From assembly GCA_963924555.1 (NCBI GenBank), contig OZ004596.1, positions 4,660,139-4,724,138 on the forward strand: 64,000 nucleotides of DNA, read 5' to 3'. The position numbers and the translations under genes are program-made. How positions within the stretch are numbered: position 1 is the stretch's first letter; the number at the start of each line of letters is the position of its first letter. Source of the DNA: Crambe crambe. Lineage: Eukaryota > Porifera > Demospongiae > Poecilosclerida > Crambeidae. This document shows positions 49,301 through 59,175 of this stretch, piece after piece. The notes under the pieces were generated by a model. It saw nothing but the letters and a program-made list of their open reading frames with translations, did not search any database and was not told the DNA's origin.

Positions 49301-52300
49301 CACTGCTGGACCATGTTGTATCCACTCTCCTATAGCTATAGTTAATGTAATAATCAGCAGATACACACACACATGAACACTCATCAATATCTTTTAAATT
49401 TTTTTAAAAAATCAATAGCTTAAAATTGCGACTTTGTTTTAGCTAAAACTTACTTATGCAATTTCGTCCACCATTGCTTGATCTGTATCCAGTCTGACAG
49501 CTGCAAGTGTAAGATCCATTAGTATTAGTGCAGATCTGAGCACACTGGTGAGTCCCTAAGCACTCATTGACATCTATGCAAAATATAGAAAGACAATCTG
49601 AAGTAATTGACATGTTAAAGAAGGCGGGTGTAGCTGACCTAGAAGTCCCTCTTACCATCACAATGTCTTCCACCTCTATAGCCAGGTCTGCAGCTGCACG
49701 AGTAAGATCCAAGAGTGTCATGACAAACTTGAGCACATTGGTGAATCCCTTCAGAACACTCATCGATATCTTTTTAAAAATCAATAGCTTAAAACTGTGA
49801 CTTTGTTGTAGCTAAAACTTACTTGTGCAATTTCGTCCACCATTGCTTGATCTGTATCCAGTCCGACAGCTGCAAGTGTAAGATCCATTAGTATTAGTGC
49901 AGTTCTGAGCACACTGGTGAGTCCCTAAGCACTCATCAATATCTATGCGTATACAGAGAGACATCTAATACAATTTGAAGTCATTCAGCTACAAGTTAAA
50001 AAAGCAGGTGTAGCCAACCTAAAGTCCCTCTTACCATCACAATTTCCACTGTCTCCATTGAGATCATAGCCATGTCTGCAGCTGCACGAGTAAGATCCAG
50101 GAGTGTCATAACAATTTTGAGGACATTGGTCAGTCCCTTCAGAACACTCATCGATATCTTTTTAAAAATCAATAGCTTAAAACTGCGACTTTGTTTCAGC
50201 TAAAACTTACTTGTGCAATTTCGTCCACCATTGCTTGATCTGTATCCAGTCCAACAGCTGCAAGTGTAAGATCCATTAGTATTAGTGCAGTTCTGAGCAC
50301 ACTGGTGAGTCCCTAAGCACTCATCAATATCTATGCGTATACAGAGAGACATCTAATACAATTTGAAGTCATTCAGCTACAAGTTAAAAAAACAGGTGTA
50401 GCCAACCTAAAAGTCCCTCTTACCATCACAATTTCCACTGTCTCTATTGAGATCATAGCCATGTCTGCAGCTGCACGAGTAAGATCCAGGAGTGTCATAA
50501 CAATTTTGAGGACATTGGTCAGTCCCTTCAGAACACTCATCGATATCTTTAAAACAATTTTTTTTAATCAATATGCAATTTTGTTTTAGAACTTACTTGT
50601 GCAATTTCGTCCACCATTGCTTGAACTGTATCCAGTCTGACAGCTGCAAGTGTATGATCCAACTGTATTAGTGCAGTTCTGAGCACACTGGTGTGTACTC
50701 TCCGAGCATTCATCAATATCTAATAGCAATATGATGATGCTGATGTAAGCTTGAAGGTCTACTAAGTTGACCACAAACAATATAAGTTAGAAAGGGAGGG
50801 GGTGGGGTAGTGGGCCCATAATGAACCCACCTACACATCTGGTTCCATTAAGTTGATATCCTGCATTACATGTGCAGGTGAAGCTGCCTTGTGTGCCTCT
50901 ACACCTGCCATTAGTAGTATCACAGTTATGACGGCCATTCATACACTCATCTACATCTATGGAATGAACATAAGCTATATGCTATGTTTTTGTAAATGGC
51001 CAATCCTTACTGGTTTGGCAGTGACTTCCAGTCCATCCTGGGCGACATGAACATCTATTAGGTGCTCTGCATGAACCTCCATTTCTGCATGATGGACTAC
51101 AGACAGCTGTAAAATCAGAACTTGATAATGCAATTACAATTATGTAATGTGTGAGTGGAGAGGTTAAATTTACTATGGCTATAACAGCAGGGATTGATAC
51201 AGGATTTTTTTGCTTGGAAGGGGAAATTGCAATTGTATGGACGATGTGTATTCTGAGAGTCAAATGTGTGTTGGAGCATAGTATGCAGTGTGCATGCCGT
51301 AGTATGATACATATTGAAGGCCCTGAACTTACTAAGTGAAATTTTAGACATTTTAATGAAAATAGATACATTGCATAAATTTGGTAGTGGTGGGGGTTTT
51401 CTTTCTTCTTTTTTTTTTGGGGGGGGGGGCACTCTTAGCCTCGTCCCCAGGCTCTAATTTTGCGGAGGTGGACAAAAGAGCCTGGTACCCACTGTTTGCG
51501 CATGCATCAATTTTTCCCTCAAATTGGGGGAAATCGTAATCTCTCAGTAATCTTCCGTGATACATGACGCAATACTGCTGAATCAGCACTGCAGCAGACT
51601 ACCTCTAGTTCTTCACGGACAGTGTGTTTGTTTTACGCCCTATCTCGGCTGGGACAATCCCACCTAGTACTGAACAAGGAGCAGCAGCAAGCAATTCTCT
51701 CCGTTCGTTTATTCGTTGGGGAATATTGCAGAGCTGAGGCTGTGATCATCTCCTCTGGATTTAAGGGAGAGCGGCTTATGGATAAAGAAATTCTTGCCAC
51801 TATAAATAGTTTTAGAAGTGCCAGTCTTGTCTTCTCTTCTCCAGAGAATTTAGCTTTCTTGGTACCTCATAGCGCATGCTCATACACGTAGTTACATGTT
51901 GTGACATCACACACCGTCATAAAGTGTAATAGGCGGTAATTTCACGTGAAATTTTTTGCACATGCGCAAACAGTGGGTACCAGGCTCTATTTTCCGCCTC
52001 CGCACAATTTTAGAGCCTGGGTACGAGGCTAGGGACACTCTAGGTTTGAGAGGGGAAATCCCAGTTTTCACGACCTCTGTATCAATCCCTGAACAGCTGT
52101 ATAGGTCAATTGGCAGTGAGTCGGACACTATCTTACAGTGCTCCATGGCACTTAATAGATATAGAGGGGAAATAACACCCCAATGCACAAAATCTGTATG
52201 TGTATAAATAATATGGGACTCACTGCTGTATCTGGACCAATGGCTATAGCTAGTGCTCTACTCCATCTTGGAAACAGCTATAGTTTAATACTTACGTTGG

Positions 52301-52674
52301 CATGACCTGCCAGAGTACCCAGTGCAACACTTGTAAGATGTTCTGTAAGATGTCCTAGTTCTTGATCGAGACACAGTTCTTTATAACCACAAAATAAATA
52401 TAAAAAGACTAGCATGACTGCAATATGTTTTACCTGCTGCATCTACCCCACCCCCAGAGGCCACAACCATAATACTGGGTGTGATAAGACCGATAGTAGA
52501 TGAGGTAGCTCGTCCGATGACTGCAAACTCTACATGTACGGGAAAAAAATTTACTCCAAAAAAGCAAACTGGCTGTAGCTATCCAAATACTTACTGCGCG
52601 CTGCTATAATTGACCCAGGTTAAGACCACAACAACTGCAAAAAGCGTCAGAAACACAGCGTTCTTAGTCTCCAT
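39969..52674 (-). CDS. Gene 3: signal peptide - EMI - 9 EGF - SRCR - MPD - TM - repeat tail (1,825 residues)
   Basis: Exons: 52,595-52,674; 52,434-52,529; 52,296-52,378; 51,011-51,106; 50,831-50,956; 50,597-50,719; 50,424-50,546; 50,211-50,330; 50,035-50,157; 49,823-49,942; 49,656-49,769; 49,454-49,573; 45,841-46,011; 44,213-44,377; 43,914-43,978; 43,434-43,852; 39,969-43,302. The total is 5,478 bases, divisible by three, with matching phases. Approximate protein map: signal 1-27, EMI 28-86, EGF 87-441, SRCR 442-553, MPD 554-680, TM 686-708, tail 715-1825. The ectodomain is EMI-EGF as in MEGF10-like receptors but ends in SRCR. The long intron 46,012-49,453 holds a transposon block, so expression across it needs transcript proof; the two halves could be separate genes. 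Confidence 0.75.
43434..43978 (-). CDS. Gene 3 MPD and TM (exons 43,914-43,978 and 43,434-43,852)
   Basis: It is almost identical to the gene 2 unit: [42 protein letters not shown], and a helix [20 protein letters not shown] ending RRKMKR. EAPC of gene 2 is EAPS here, so the sixth cysteine is lost. Exon lengths 65 and 419 equal those of gene 2. Confidence 0.86.
44213..46011 (-). CDS. Gene 3 SRCR domain (exons 45,841-46,011 and 44,213-44,377)
   Basis: The first half has [30 protein letters not shown] and [12 protein letters not shown]; three residues (EGR) before VEVC are missing compared with gene 2. The second half has [32 protein letters not shown] and HAGVICH. It is the counterpart of gene 2 SRCR domain 4. 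Confidence 0.82.
44525..44785. repeat. Dispersed ~250-bp repeat, copy 1
   Basis: It shares with copies at 47,170-47,420 and 56,285-56,525 the pieces GGAGCCAGCTCATTAGTAGT, TTGATTCAATTTCAATCTGG, ACTTATAAGTCATTGTTATT and CTCTGAATGGTGGTAC. The ends carry a weak inverted GGTACGGCCAT match. A poly-G run (44,581-44,602) is inside. It may be a MITE or SINE; the class is unclear. Confidence 0.75.
46150..46200 (-). pseudogene. Truncated SRCR second-half exon next to the transposon block
   Basis: On the minus strand it has CTGCAGCCACTCTGGAGTCA then GATGTAATACAA, matching the end of gene 1 SRCR domain 4 (GCSHFEDAGVRCNTT region) with part of the middle missing. It stops where the element at 46,205 begins, so a lost SRCR domain once lay here. 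Confidence 0.65.
46530..46930 (-). pseudogene. Broken mobile-element protein remnant with a cysteine-rich (CXC-like) tail
   Basis: It reads [19 protein letters not shown] and, further on, [18 protein letters not shown], a pattern like the CXC cysteine clusters found at the ends of some mobile-element proteins. It is clearly degenerate. I cannot assign the family. Confidence 0.5.
47170..47420. repeat. Dispersed ~250-bp repeat, copy 2
   Basis: Same landmarks as copy 1, here inside the 2.7-kb element. The right end reads GGTACGGCCATGGCCGTACC, a perfect small palindrome. Confidence 0.75.
47852..48169. mobile_element. hAT-like MITE (CAGGGTTTCATCTA ends)
   Basis: The left end CAGGGTTTCATCTAGGAATT and right end (inverted) CAGGGTTTCATCTACTGGGG. 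The interior has a G run and GGTGACTACATAATTTAAC. No exact target duplication is visible. Confidence 0.7.
48343..48654. mobile_element. hAT-like MITE (CAGGGGTGGATCCAG ends)
   Basis: The left end CAGGGGTGGATCCAGAGA and right end (inverted) CAGGGGCGGATCAAGGGA. The interior has three diverged tandem units around GCAAAGGTTAGCTAGT. Non-coding. Confidence 0.7.
49054..49160 (-). pseudogene. Dead copy of the gene 3 first EGF exon
   Basis: It has [19 protein letters not shown], matching the exon at 51,011-51,106, but the acceptor AG is gone and the end reads LLPKQEG instead of PGWTGSHC. The duplicated stretch extends right to about 49,310 and is echoed again at 52,100-52,240 and 53,370-53,500. Confidence 0.75.
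49454..50719 (-). CDS. Gene 3 array of seven DIDEC-type EGF exons
   Basis: Exons of 114-123 bases, each one EGF with phase-1 ends. Two types alternate: [20 protein letters not shown] (49,454; 49,823; 50,211; 50,597) and [14 protein letters not shown] (49,656; 50,035; 50,424). The start DIDEC (DVNEC in 49,454-49,573) is the calcium-binding EGF signature. Alternation and near identity of the pairs show tandem duplication of a two-exon unit. Confidence 0.85.
50831..50956 (-). CDS. Gene 3 EGF exon 2 (calcium-binding type)
   Basis: 42 codons: [19 protein letters not shown], then [18 protein letters not shown]. The donor CAG|GTGGGT at the left end was chosen because it keeps the exon a multiple of three. 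Confidence 0.8.
51011..51106 (-). CDS. Gene 3 EGF exon 1
   Basis: 32 codons: [19 protein letters not shown] and [14 protein letters not shown] short EGF of the MEGF/Delta type, without the calcium-binding start, directly after the EMI domain. Confidence 0.85.
51436..52031. mobile_element. 596-bp MITE with ~70-bp terminal inverted repeats
   Basis: Both ends begin TAGCCTCGT(C/A)CCCAGGCTC and match through GAGCCTGGTACCCACTGTTT. The flanks GGGCACTCT and GGGACACTCT look like an imperfect 9-base target duplication. It lies in the gene 3 intron between EMI and the first EGF. The open frames inside are not called. Confidence 0.8.
52296..52529 (-). CDS. Gene 3 EMI domain (exons 52,434-52,529 and 52,296-52,378)
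   Basis: It starts at [20 protein letters not shown], continues [10 protein letters not shown] and, across a phase-2 junction, ends [13 protein letters not shown]. The tyrosine-rich start and CCxGY end are the EMI pattern. In MEGF10-like and emilin proteins this domain follows the signal peptide, as here. Confidence 0.75.
52595..52674 (-). CDS. Gene 3 first coding exon: signal peptide
   Basis: [20 protein letters not shown], then VNYSSA, to a GTAAGT donor; phase 2. A typical secretory signal, unrelated in sequence to that of genes 1 and 2. Confidence 0.85.
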
Positions 52675-52764
52675 TTTTTTAACCGTAGCTCTAGCTCTGG
52701 AAAAAGTAATAGAACAGTCAAACCGCACGTATAAGTTTCGGTGTTGCAAGAAATTCCCCGTTCC

Positions 52765-52794
52765 TGTGCGCATGCTCAGTCACTCAAGGTGGTG
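52765..52794 (-). promoter_or_regulatory. Conserved upstream block of gene 3 (NRF1-like GCGCATGC)
   Basis: TGTGCGCATGCTCAGTCACT and CAAGGTGG, about 91 bases upstream of the ATG, nearly the same as the blocks at genes 1 and 2 although the signal peptides differ. Confidence 0.5.
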
Positions 52795-52979
52795 CGGTGG
52801 TGTCTACCATTTCTCAAACCTACACTGTGGTTCATTCTTCTTTATGAGATACAGGCAGTTGAATATAAGTGGCTAAGCTGCTACAATGCTAGCTAACTGT
52901 AACTACATCACGACTGTATCTAGAGGACACGATATCATATTATGAGCCAATCATTTCTTGCAGAACCAAATAGCTATAG

Positions 52980-53510
52980 ATCATTGTATATGGCATTGCT
53001 GTGATGGTTATGCCTTGAATGGAGGTGTGGGCACCTGTAGGTAATGAACTCCTCCCCTCCCCTTATCTATCCAACCACTAGTATTCGTCTCCCGCTATTG
53101 CAAAGTACCTAATGACAAGTTCATGCTCCATGCACTTGCCCTGTCCTCCTCGTACTCATAGGTGAGTAGCTAGCTATACATCTGGTTCCATAAGTCTAAA
53201 GCTATCCTGCTTGCATGTGCAGGAGATTCATGGATAGCACATGTTGCTCAGGGTGGACTGCCAAAGCAGTGAGTGCACAACTGGCCGTCATAACTGTGAT
53301 ACTACAAATGGCAGGTATAGAGATACTTTACTATTTCTGTACAATGGACTGCAGATAGCTGTTAAACAGTTATGTCATTGCAGAGCAGTAGCTATATGTC
53401 TTACAGTGCTCCATGGCACCTAATAGAGGGGAATAGCAATTCCAAATTCACTTCTGTGCAAAATCTATGTATAAATATGGGGCTCACTGCTGAACTGGCT
53501 AGCTCAACAC
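52980..53510 (+). pseudogene. Plus-strand EMI/EGF remnants head to head with gene 3
   Basis: Near 53,000 it reads CCDGYALNGGVGTC-like sequence before GTAGGTAATG, matching the gene P fragment at 30,555-30,600. Near 53,080-53,160 and 53,250-53,320 come EGF pieces (for example [15 protein letters not shown]) that match gene 3 exons. No open gene is left. Confidence 0.6.
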
Positions 53511-53888
53511 TGGAGGGGCGGGGGTTATCTAAGCATGCACATATGATTTAAAACCCCAGAGGCATGCACATACATACATACATACATACATAGCTATAGA
53601 CATACATACACACATAAAAGTTAGGTTGTGGAAGAATTGATTGATAAGTTTATGTTTGATGATAGATAAACCCAACAAACACAGCACATGCGCACCACTT
53701 CTTTTCAGCAATGATAAATATTATTATTAGCTACACAGCTATGAATTCTTTCCTGTTCATGTATTAGTTAGTGAGTGTGATTTCAATCTTCTTGCTGCTT
53801 GCCAAAGACTGGGCAGCTTAATTTATGTCACCAGTAGACTCTTCGGAGTAAATGGCTTGTTTGAGACTGGATGAAGATGATGTGGGTG

Positions 53889-54128
53889 TTATAGATGAGG
53901 TACTTGGTTCAGGATTTGACTGTTGATTGGATGAATGATCTGTGCATTTATGCTGGTGGTTTCACCTTCATTTTCACTAAACTTTACAGTATCATAATTA
54001 GGATTAGGCATGTTGAATACAGTTGGCACATCAACATAACGTGGCTCCTTGAAGTCAGTCCCATCAATTTCAGTCTCTGCCAAGCTTGCCGGATTAGAAA
54101 TCACATCATCATGGAATTTTAACCTCTC
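53889..54128 (-). pseudogene. Gene 4 tail exon, shifted
   Basis: It keeps [40 protein letters not shown] and KFSENEGE, then diverges to IIHPINSQILNQVPHL and stops at 53,889. In gene 5 the frame continues to [20 protein letters not shown]; here that part remains out of frame as far as 53,827. An AG two codons into the old exon (before 54,123) would restore the phase. Confidence 0.75.
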
Positions 54129-54184
54129 ATTGGAAAACAAGAAATATACTTAATAATCACTCCAACTATTTGTTAGCTATCTAC

Positions 54185-54842
54185 CTGTATTTTTTGCTCT
54201 TCACTCTCTTCCTGCAGACTATTGCCAACACTATGATTACTATGACAATGGCTATCAGAATCAAGACCCCCACCACTCCCAATCCAGCCTCGTATGATGA
54301 AGACACTCTTCCCCGATTGGCCAGATTCTGAGGTTCACTCATTTCACCAACTGATACAGTGGAAGTCTGAGGTTCAGTCACTTCACCAGTGGAAGAAGAA
54401 GGCTCACAGATTGTTTGGTTTATGGGATATGTCGAGCAAGGCAAGATATCCAGAGGAATTCCAGTGACTTCTATACTTGGGCTACCATCTACCCATCGCT
54501 GCAAATGGAAATGAAGTAGGGCTGCACTGGTGTTGTCATCAAGTCCAATCAAACTGCCTCGGAGTATGACCCTGTCTGTCCTTCTGTCACAGGTCAGTTC
54601 TCCATTTGCAATGAATGAACAGGAACATCTTTGTGCCAACTGAGAGGCTACGATTTCTAAGACTGTCCTGAGCTTCACTTCATCGCTATGGGTCTGCAAA
54701 AATAGTGGCATGGACGAAATATCTCCAGTTAACTAGATGGATATTCATAGTCATTATTAAGATATACTAACTATACTCACCAGCCAAGGTGTGCAGATAA
54801 TTTCTCCTGTCATATGAACCAGAAAGGCACTGTTATCAAACA
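54185..54842 (-). CDS. Gene 4 MPD and TM (exons 54,781-54,842 and 54,185-54,693)
   Basis: The small exon: [20 protein letters not shown]. The large exon: [62 protein letters not shown], a stalk rich in S, T and E, and a helix [20 protein letters not shown] then [11 protein letters not shown]. The segment FLSNF of gene 5 is missing next to the two cysteines. Confidence 0.8.
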
Positions 54843-54906
54843 CTGCATGCATAATAATTGTATCGATATAGTACATTTGAGTACATGTACATGCCATGCA
54901 TAATTA

Positions 54907-55245
54907 TTACTCCATTGATGTGTGCATGATACCTGCATAGTACCCCATTGATGTGTGCATGATACCTGCATAGTACCCCATTGATGTGTGCATGATACCT
55001 GCATAGTACCCCATTGATGTGTGCATGATACCTGCATAGTACCCCATTGATGTGTGCATGATACCTGCATAGTACCCCATTGATGTGTGCATGATACCTG
55101 TTGCATGGGTTAAGAAGCAGCCCATACCTGCATAGTACCCCATTGATGTGTGCATGATACCTGCATAGTACCCCATTGATGTGTGCATGATACCTGTTGC
55201 ATGGGTTAAGAAGCAGCCCATACCTGCATAGTACCCCATTGATGC
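54907..55245. repeat. 33-bp minisatellite in the gene 4 intron
   Basis: About nine copies of TACCCCATTGATGTGTGCAT plus GATACCTGCATAG, two of them with a longer variant (TTGCATGGGTTAAGAAGCAG). Because 33 is a multiple of three the minus strand stays open, but the translation is an artefact. Confidence 0.92.
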
Positions 55246-55310
55246 TTGCATAATAGAATCATAGATGTGGTGACACTCATAATAGTATTTATGCCAATAA
55301 AGCTACTTAC

Positions 55311-55610
55311 ATCCAACTATGACTTCTGTGCTGAAATTGCCTAGACCAGCACTGTTGTTAGCTGCCACAGACACTACGTAAGGAAATCTTGGATCTAGCC
55401 CTGTGATGAGGTGACTGGTTTTGTTGGTTTGTATGACAGTGGGGGAATAGTCTGTATTCTGCCTCTGGACTCTCACGAGGGGACGATATCTCAAGTGGTA
55501 CATTATGAAATCATTTTCCTCAAGTCCTCTAGAAGGTTCATTCCAATTCACTAGGATTTCAGTGGCACTGACACGAGTGATTTGTCCCAGTTTAGGAGCA
55601 GTTGGTAGAA
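55311..55610 (-). CDS. Gene 4 FN3 exon
   Basis: 100 codons: [60 protein letters not shown] and [13 protein letters not shown]. The same length and about 95 percent of the bases as the gene 5 exon by eye. Confidence 0.85.
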
Positions 55611-55648
55611 CTGCAATAGATTCTTTGGTCTATTAATGTCATACATAC

Positions 55649-57254
55649 CATCACAGTTTGAACCATCAGCATTCAATGTGTATCCAGTCCGACAGCTATA
55701 AGTGTAAGATCCAACAGCATTACTGCAGTCCTGAGCACACTGGTGTGTACTAAGGGCACACTAACCAGCAAAAATTATTATGCATGAGTTCATACCATCA
55801 CAGCATTGACCATCAGCATTCAATGTGTATCCAGAAGAAAAGATACAAGTGTTAGATCCAACAGTATTACTGCAGTTCTGAGCACACTGGTGTGTACCTA
55901 ATCCACACTCATCAATATCTGAAAATGAGATACAAAATAATATTACATAGTGATATTGTGCGATTGAAGCCTGTTTTGCAGCTGCATATGTAAGAGCCGA
56001 CATTATTATGACAATTCTGAGCACACTGGTCAGTTCCAAGACTACACTTGTCAGTATCTGTGACCATGAATGTATCGTTAACTATCATAGTTACAAGTCA
56101 ATGGCACAGCATAACTATGTATACCGTAGCATCTTTTGCCATCAGCACTCAAGGAATAGCCATCACAACAAGTGCAAGTATATGACCCAACAGTGTTGGT
56201 ACAGTTATATTCACACTGGTGTGTTCCTGCCACACACTCATCAATATCTGAATGGAGATATACAGAAAGACAGTACACAGACTACAGAGATGGAGCCAGC
56301 TCATTAGTAGTGATACGGCCATAGCTACCATCTGGGGAGCTTGGGGAAAGCCCTCCAGTTATTATTGATTCAATTTCAATCTGGTATGATCTAGGCAATG
56401 CCATGTACTAACTTATAAGTCATTGTTATTATTTTAATTGCATACACACACACAAAATAAAACAAAAACAAAAACTCTGAATGGTGGTACTGCCATGGCC
56501 GTACCAGCTGTAGCAGTGCCTCCAATAAATCCCCTGGCCTACCATCACAATGTCTTCTATCACTGTTGAGGTCATAACCAGGTCTGCAGCTGCATGAATA
56601 AGATCCAGGAGTATCATGGCAAACTTGAGAACACTGATGAGTCCTTTCGGCACACTTGTCAATATCTGATTGAAAAAGATAAATCATAGCAATGAATCCA
56701 GGTTTCTAAACTCACTTGTGCAGTTTTGTCTGTTATTGATGGATCTGTATCCAGTCCGACAGCTACAAGTGTAAGATCCAACAGTATTACTGCATCTGTG
56801 AGCACACTGGTGTGTACCAAGGGCACACTCATCAATATCTATGGAAGAAGAAGACATTCACCAGCATCTTAATGTCTTTATCTTACCACTGCAATGGCGT
56901 CCATTTAGATAAAGGTTGTAGCCTGCATTGCAGCTGCATGTATAAGAGCCGACATTGTTATGACAATCCTGAGCACACTGGTCAGTTCCAAGTCTACACT
57001 CATCAATATCTACATGAAAAATACACAATCAATCCCCTGTGACATGCACATGATGCATGCATGTGATGCATGCATGTGACATGCATGTGATGCATGCCTG
57101 TGAACTGGAACATTATAGCTACTTATCTTACCATTGCATCTTCTGCCATCAGCACTCAAGGAATATCCATCACGACAACTGCAAGTATAGGACCCAACAG
57201 TGTTGGTACAGTTATGTTCACACTGGTGTGTTCCTGCCACACACTCATCAATAT
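55649..57254 (-). CDS. Gene 4 EGF exon array
   Basis: Eight EGF exons, of which six keep full 123-base length. Types in order from the 5' side: [44 protein letters not shown] (starting DIDKC), [11 protein letters not shown], then damaged [22 protein letters not shown] and a last one without its DIDE start. The order equals that of gene 5 exons 8 to 1. The dispersed 250-bp repeat copy 3 has landed in one intron. Confidence 0.8.
56285..56525. repeat. Dispersed ~250-bp repeat, copy 3
   Basis: Same landmarks as copies 1 and 2. It is absent from the matching intron of gene 5 (61,360-61,432), so it inserted after the two genes split. Confidence 0.8.
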
Positions 57255-57389
57255 CTGGGGAGGACAATTATGAAAGCAATTAATTGCAAGTAAAAATCAC
57301 ATGCTGCTCCTAATAATATTGTCAATCTGCAAATTACTAACACAAGTTTGACCATCATTGTATCATCTGTATCCAGTCCGACAGCTACA

Positions 57390-58600
57390 TTTGCTATGAA
57401 TTTCAGCGAGAACAAACAGGAACATCTTAGTGTCAACTGAGACTAAGACTATATATTGAGCTTCTCTGCACCATCATGGGTCTGCGATAATAATAACATG
57501 GTATGCATGCATGCTAGCTTCACTATTAACTCACCAGCCAAAATATGCAATCAATACTTTCTCCGACAGACACATGAACCAGAAAGGAGCTGTTATTTAC
57601 AGCACGTAAGTTAACATTATATGCCTTAATAATAACATTAGCTATGCCCTAGAATTTTTTTTCAAAAGTACTGATGATATGGAACCATGACTTGTAGTAG
57701 CTAATGACTTGCATGAGACATGGTCCCATGTCTGTAGCTAGTATTATGCAATATCAGTATGTGACTACATATCTACCCTCATCACAGAGTCGTGCATGCA
57801 TGAAAGGACTGAATTAGTTAGCTAGCTTACTCACATGTGGGTGGCATATCACTCCAGCATGCTGTCCATGTGCACAGGAGCCAGGTCTTGGATGAGGACA
57901 GTCGATGAGTCTCTCTTCTGCACTGCAAGTTTTAAGTAAGATGGGGCTGGAGCTGGGCACCCATCCGAAATCTGTGAATTGTGTACGTGACTATAAAGAA
58001 AGGAGAAACTATTCAGTTACCTTTGTAATGCAGATAATAATTGCAGGGGCAATCAGATTCCATACCCATGTATGTATACCTATGATGATCACATGAGCAT
58101 TGGAATCAATGAGTGGATAAGCTGGATCGATTGGACATGCTGTACACCTCTCATTGATGATTGACTTTAAGTTATTGGCATTCAAGATCAGGAAATATCA
58201 ACTGAAATCTCCTCCAATTCATGGCATCAGTCACAGCCATAGCTTACGTATGCTGAACTTTTAATTACGTACATGCCATGACTTAGCACACATCAGTTTG
58301 TGTGATGCAAGATCCACAAAAAGAACTGCTATAAGTAATCCTACTATTAAGTATAAAGTGAGTTTGCTGTATTGTACAATTGGAAGCTCTGTAAATTATA
58401 TCAAACTGTTCCTATGGATTTCATGTACGTGGTGCATCACAATGCTCTTGTATGTATAAAAGGCTTGTATTGTAGTTGGCTTATAAATCTGCCCAACCAT
58501 GCTAATGAAACAGCTCACCTTTTTTGTCTTCTTGAATTTATGTACCTGCTAGCAAATTGATTTCTTCTAGGGAATTACAGAACCTTTCAATTATAAAGAA
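57390..58600 (-). pseudogene. Fossil of a gene 2-like SRCR/MPD gene, fused to a gene 4 EGF exon
   Basis: Matches gene 2 from inside its MPD exon to its long intron (23,640-25,240): an MPD piece (to about 57,480), the small MPD exon with CAG changed to CTG at its acceptor side (about 57,535-57,600), the SRCR second-half exon with deletions (57,835-57,995), and intron sequence to about 58,600. At 57,388-57,392 the EGF exon text changes to MPD text within a few bases. Confidence 0.75.
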
Positions 58601-58844
58601 CCCAGAGCAAAGGTTCACCACTTTTACCACATGTTGGAAGAAATGAAATGTATATTAGCTTGATAAGTTTATGTTTGATGATACATGAACCCAACAAACG
58701 CAGCACATGCACACCACCTTTTTTCAGCAATGATAAATAATATTAGCTACACAGCTATGAATTCTTTCCTGTCCATGTATTAGTTAGTGAGTTTGAATGC
58801 ATGAGTGTGATTTCAATCTTCTTGCTTGCCGTAGACTGGGCAGC

Positions 58845-59175
58845 TCAATTTATGTCGCCAGTAGACTCTTCAGAGTAAATGGCTTGTTTGAGACTGGATG
58901 AAGATGATGTGGATGAGGTACTCGATTCAGGATTTGACTGTTGACTGGATGAATGAAACTTTATAGCATTTTGCTGTGCATTCGTGCTGGTGGTTTCACC
59001 TTCACTTTCACTAAACTTTACAGTATCATAATTAGGATTAGGCATGTTGAATACAGTTGGCACATCAACATAACGTGGCTCCTTGAAGTCAGTCCCAAAT
59101 TTTTCATCATCAATTTCAGTCTCTGCCAAGCTTGCTGGATTAGAAATCACATCATCATGGAATTTTAACGTCTCA
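58845..59175 (-). CDS. Gene 5 last exon: cytoplasmic tail
   Basis: 110 codons including stop. After TTTTCCAG it reads [53 protein letters not shown], a serine-rich run and [15 protein letters not shown]. Three tyrosines (RYVDV, NYDTV, IYSEE) lie in acidic contexts suited to phosphorylation. The tail is unrelated to that of genes 2 and 3. Confidence 0.83.

Larger units (their letters stand above)
53827..57390 (-). pseudogene. Gene 4: decaying EGF - FN3 - MPD - TM - tail gene
   Basis: A tandem sister of gene 5 with the same exon order: EGF pieces and exons (57,340-57,390 partial; 57,132-57,254; 56,887-57,009; 56,716-56,838; 56,543-56,665; 56,125-56,247; about 55,970-56,057; 55,796-55,918; 55,649 to about 55,757), FN3 55,311-55,610, MPD/TM 54,781-54,842 and 54,185-54,693, tail 53,889 to about 54,123. 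Damage relative to gene 5: two EGF exons have deletions that remove a splice site, two EGF cysteines are changed, the tail acceptor CAG is CAA, and the tail is shifted by a 16-base deletion. The membrane half is still open. No signal peptide is found. Confidence 0.75.

Noticed and set aside
51622-51891. 89-codon plus-strand frame
   Set aside because: It lies inside the 596-bp MITE and has no recognisable motif; it is probably chance.
54907-55245. CRISPR-like regularly spaced repeats
   Set aside because: The 33-base units touch each other with no unique spacers, and the genome is clearly eukaryotic. It is a minisatellite.
54810-55251. Open frames made of [11 protein letters not shown] or [10 protein letters not shown] repeats
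   Set aside because: They come from a 33-base tandem repeat without stops inside an intron and lie in several frames at once. The same holds at 59,891-60,317.
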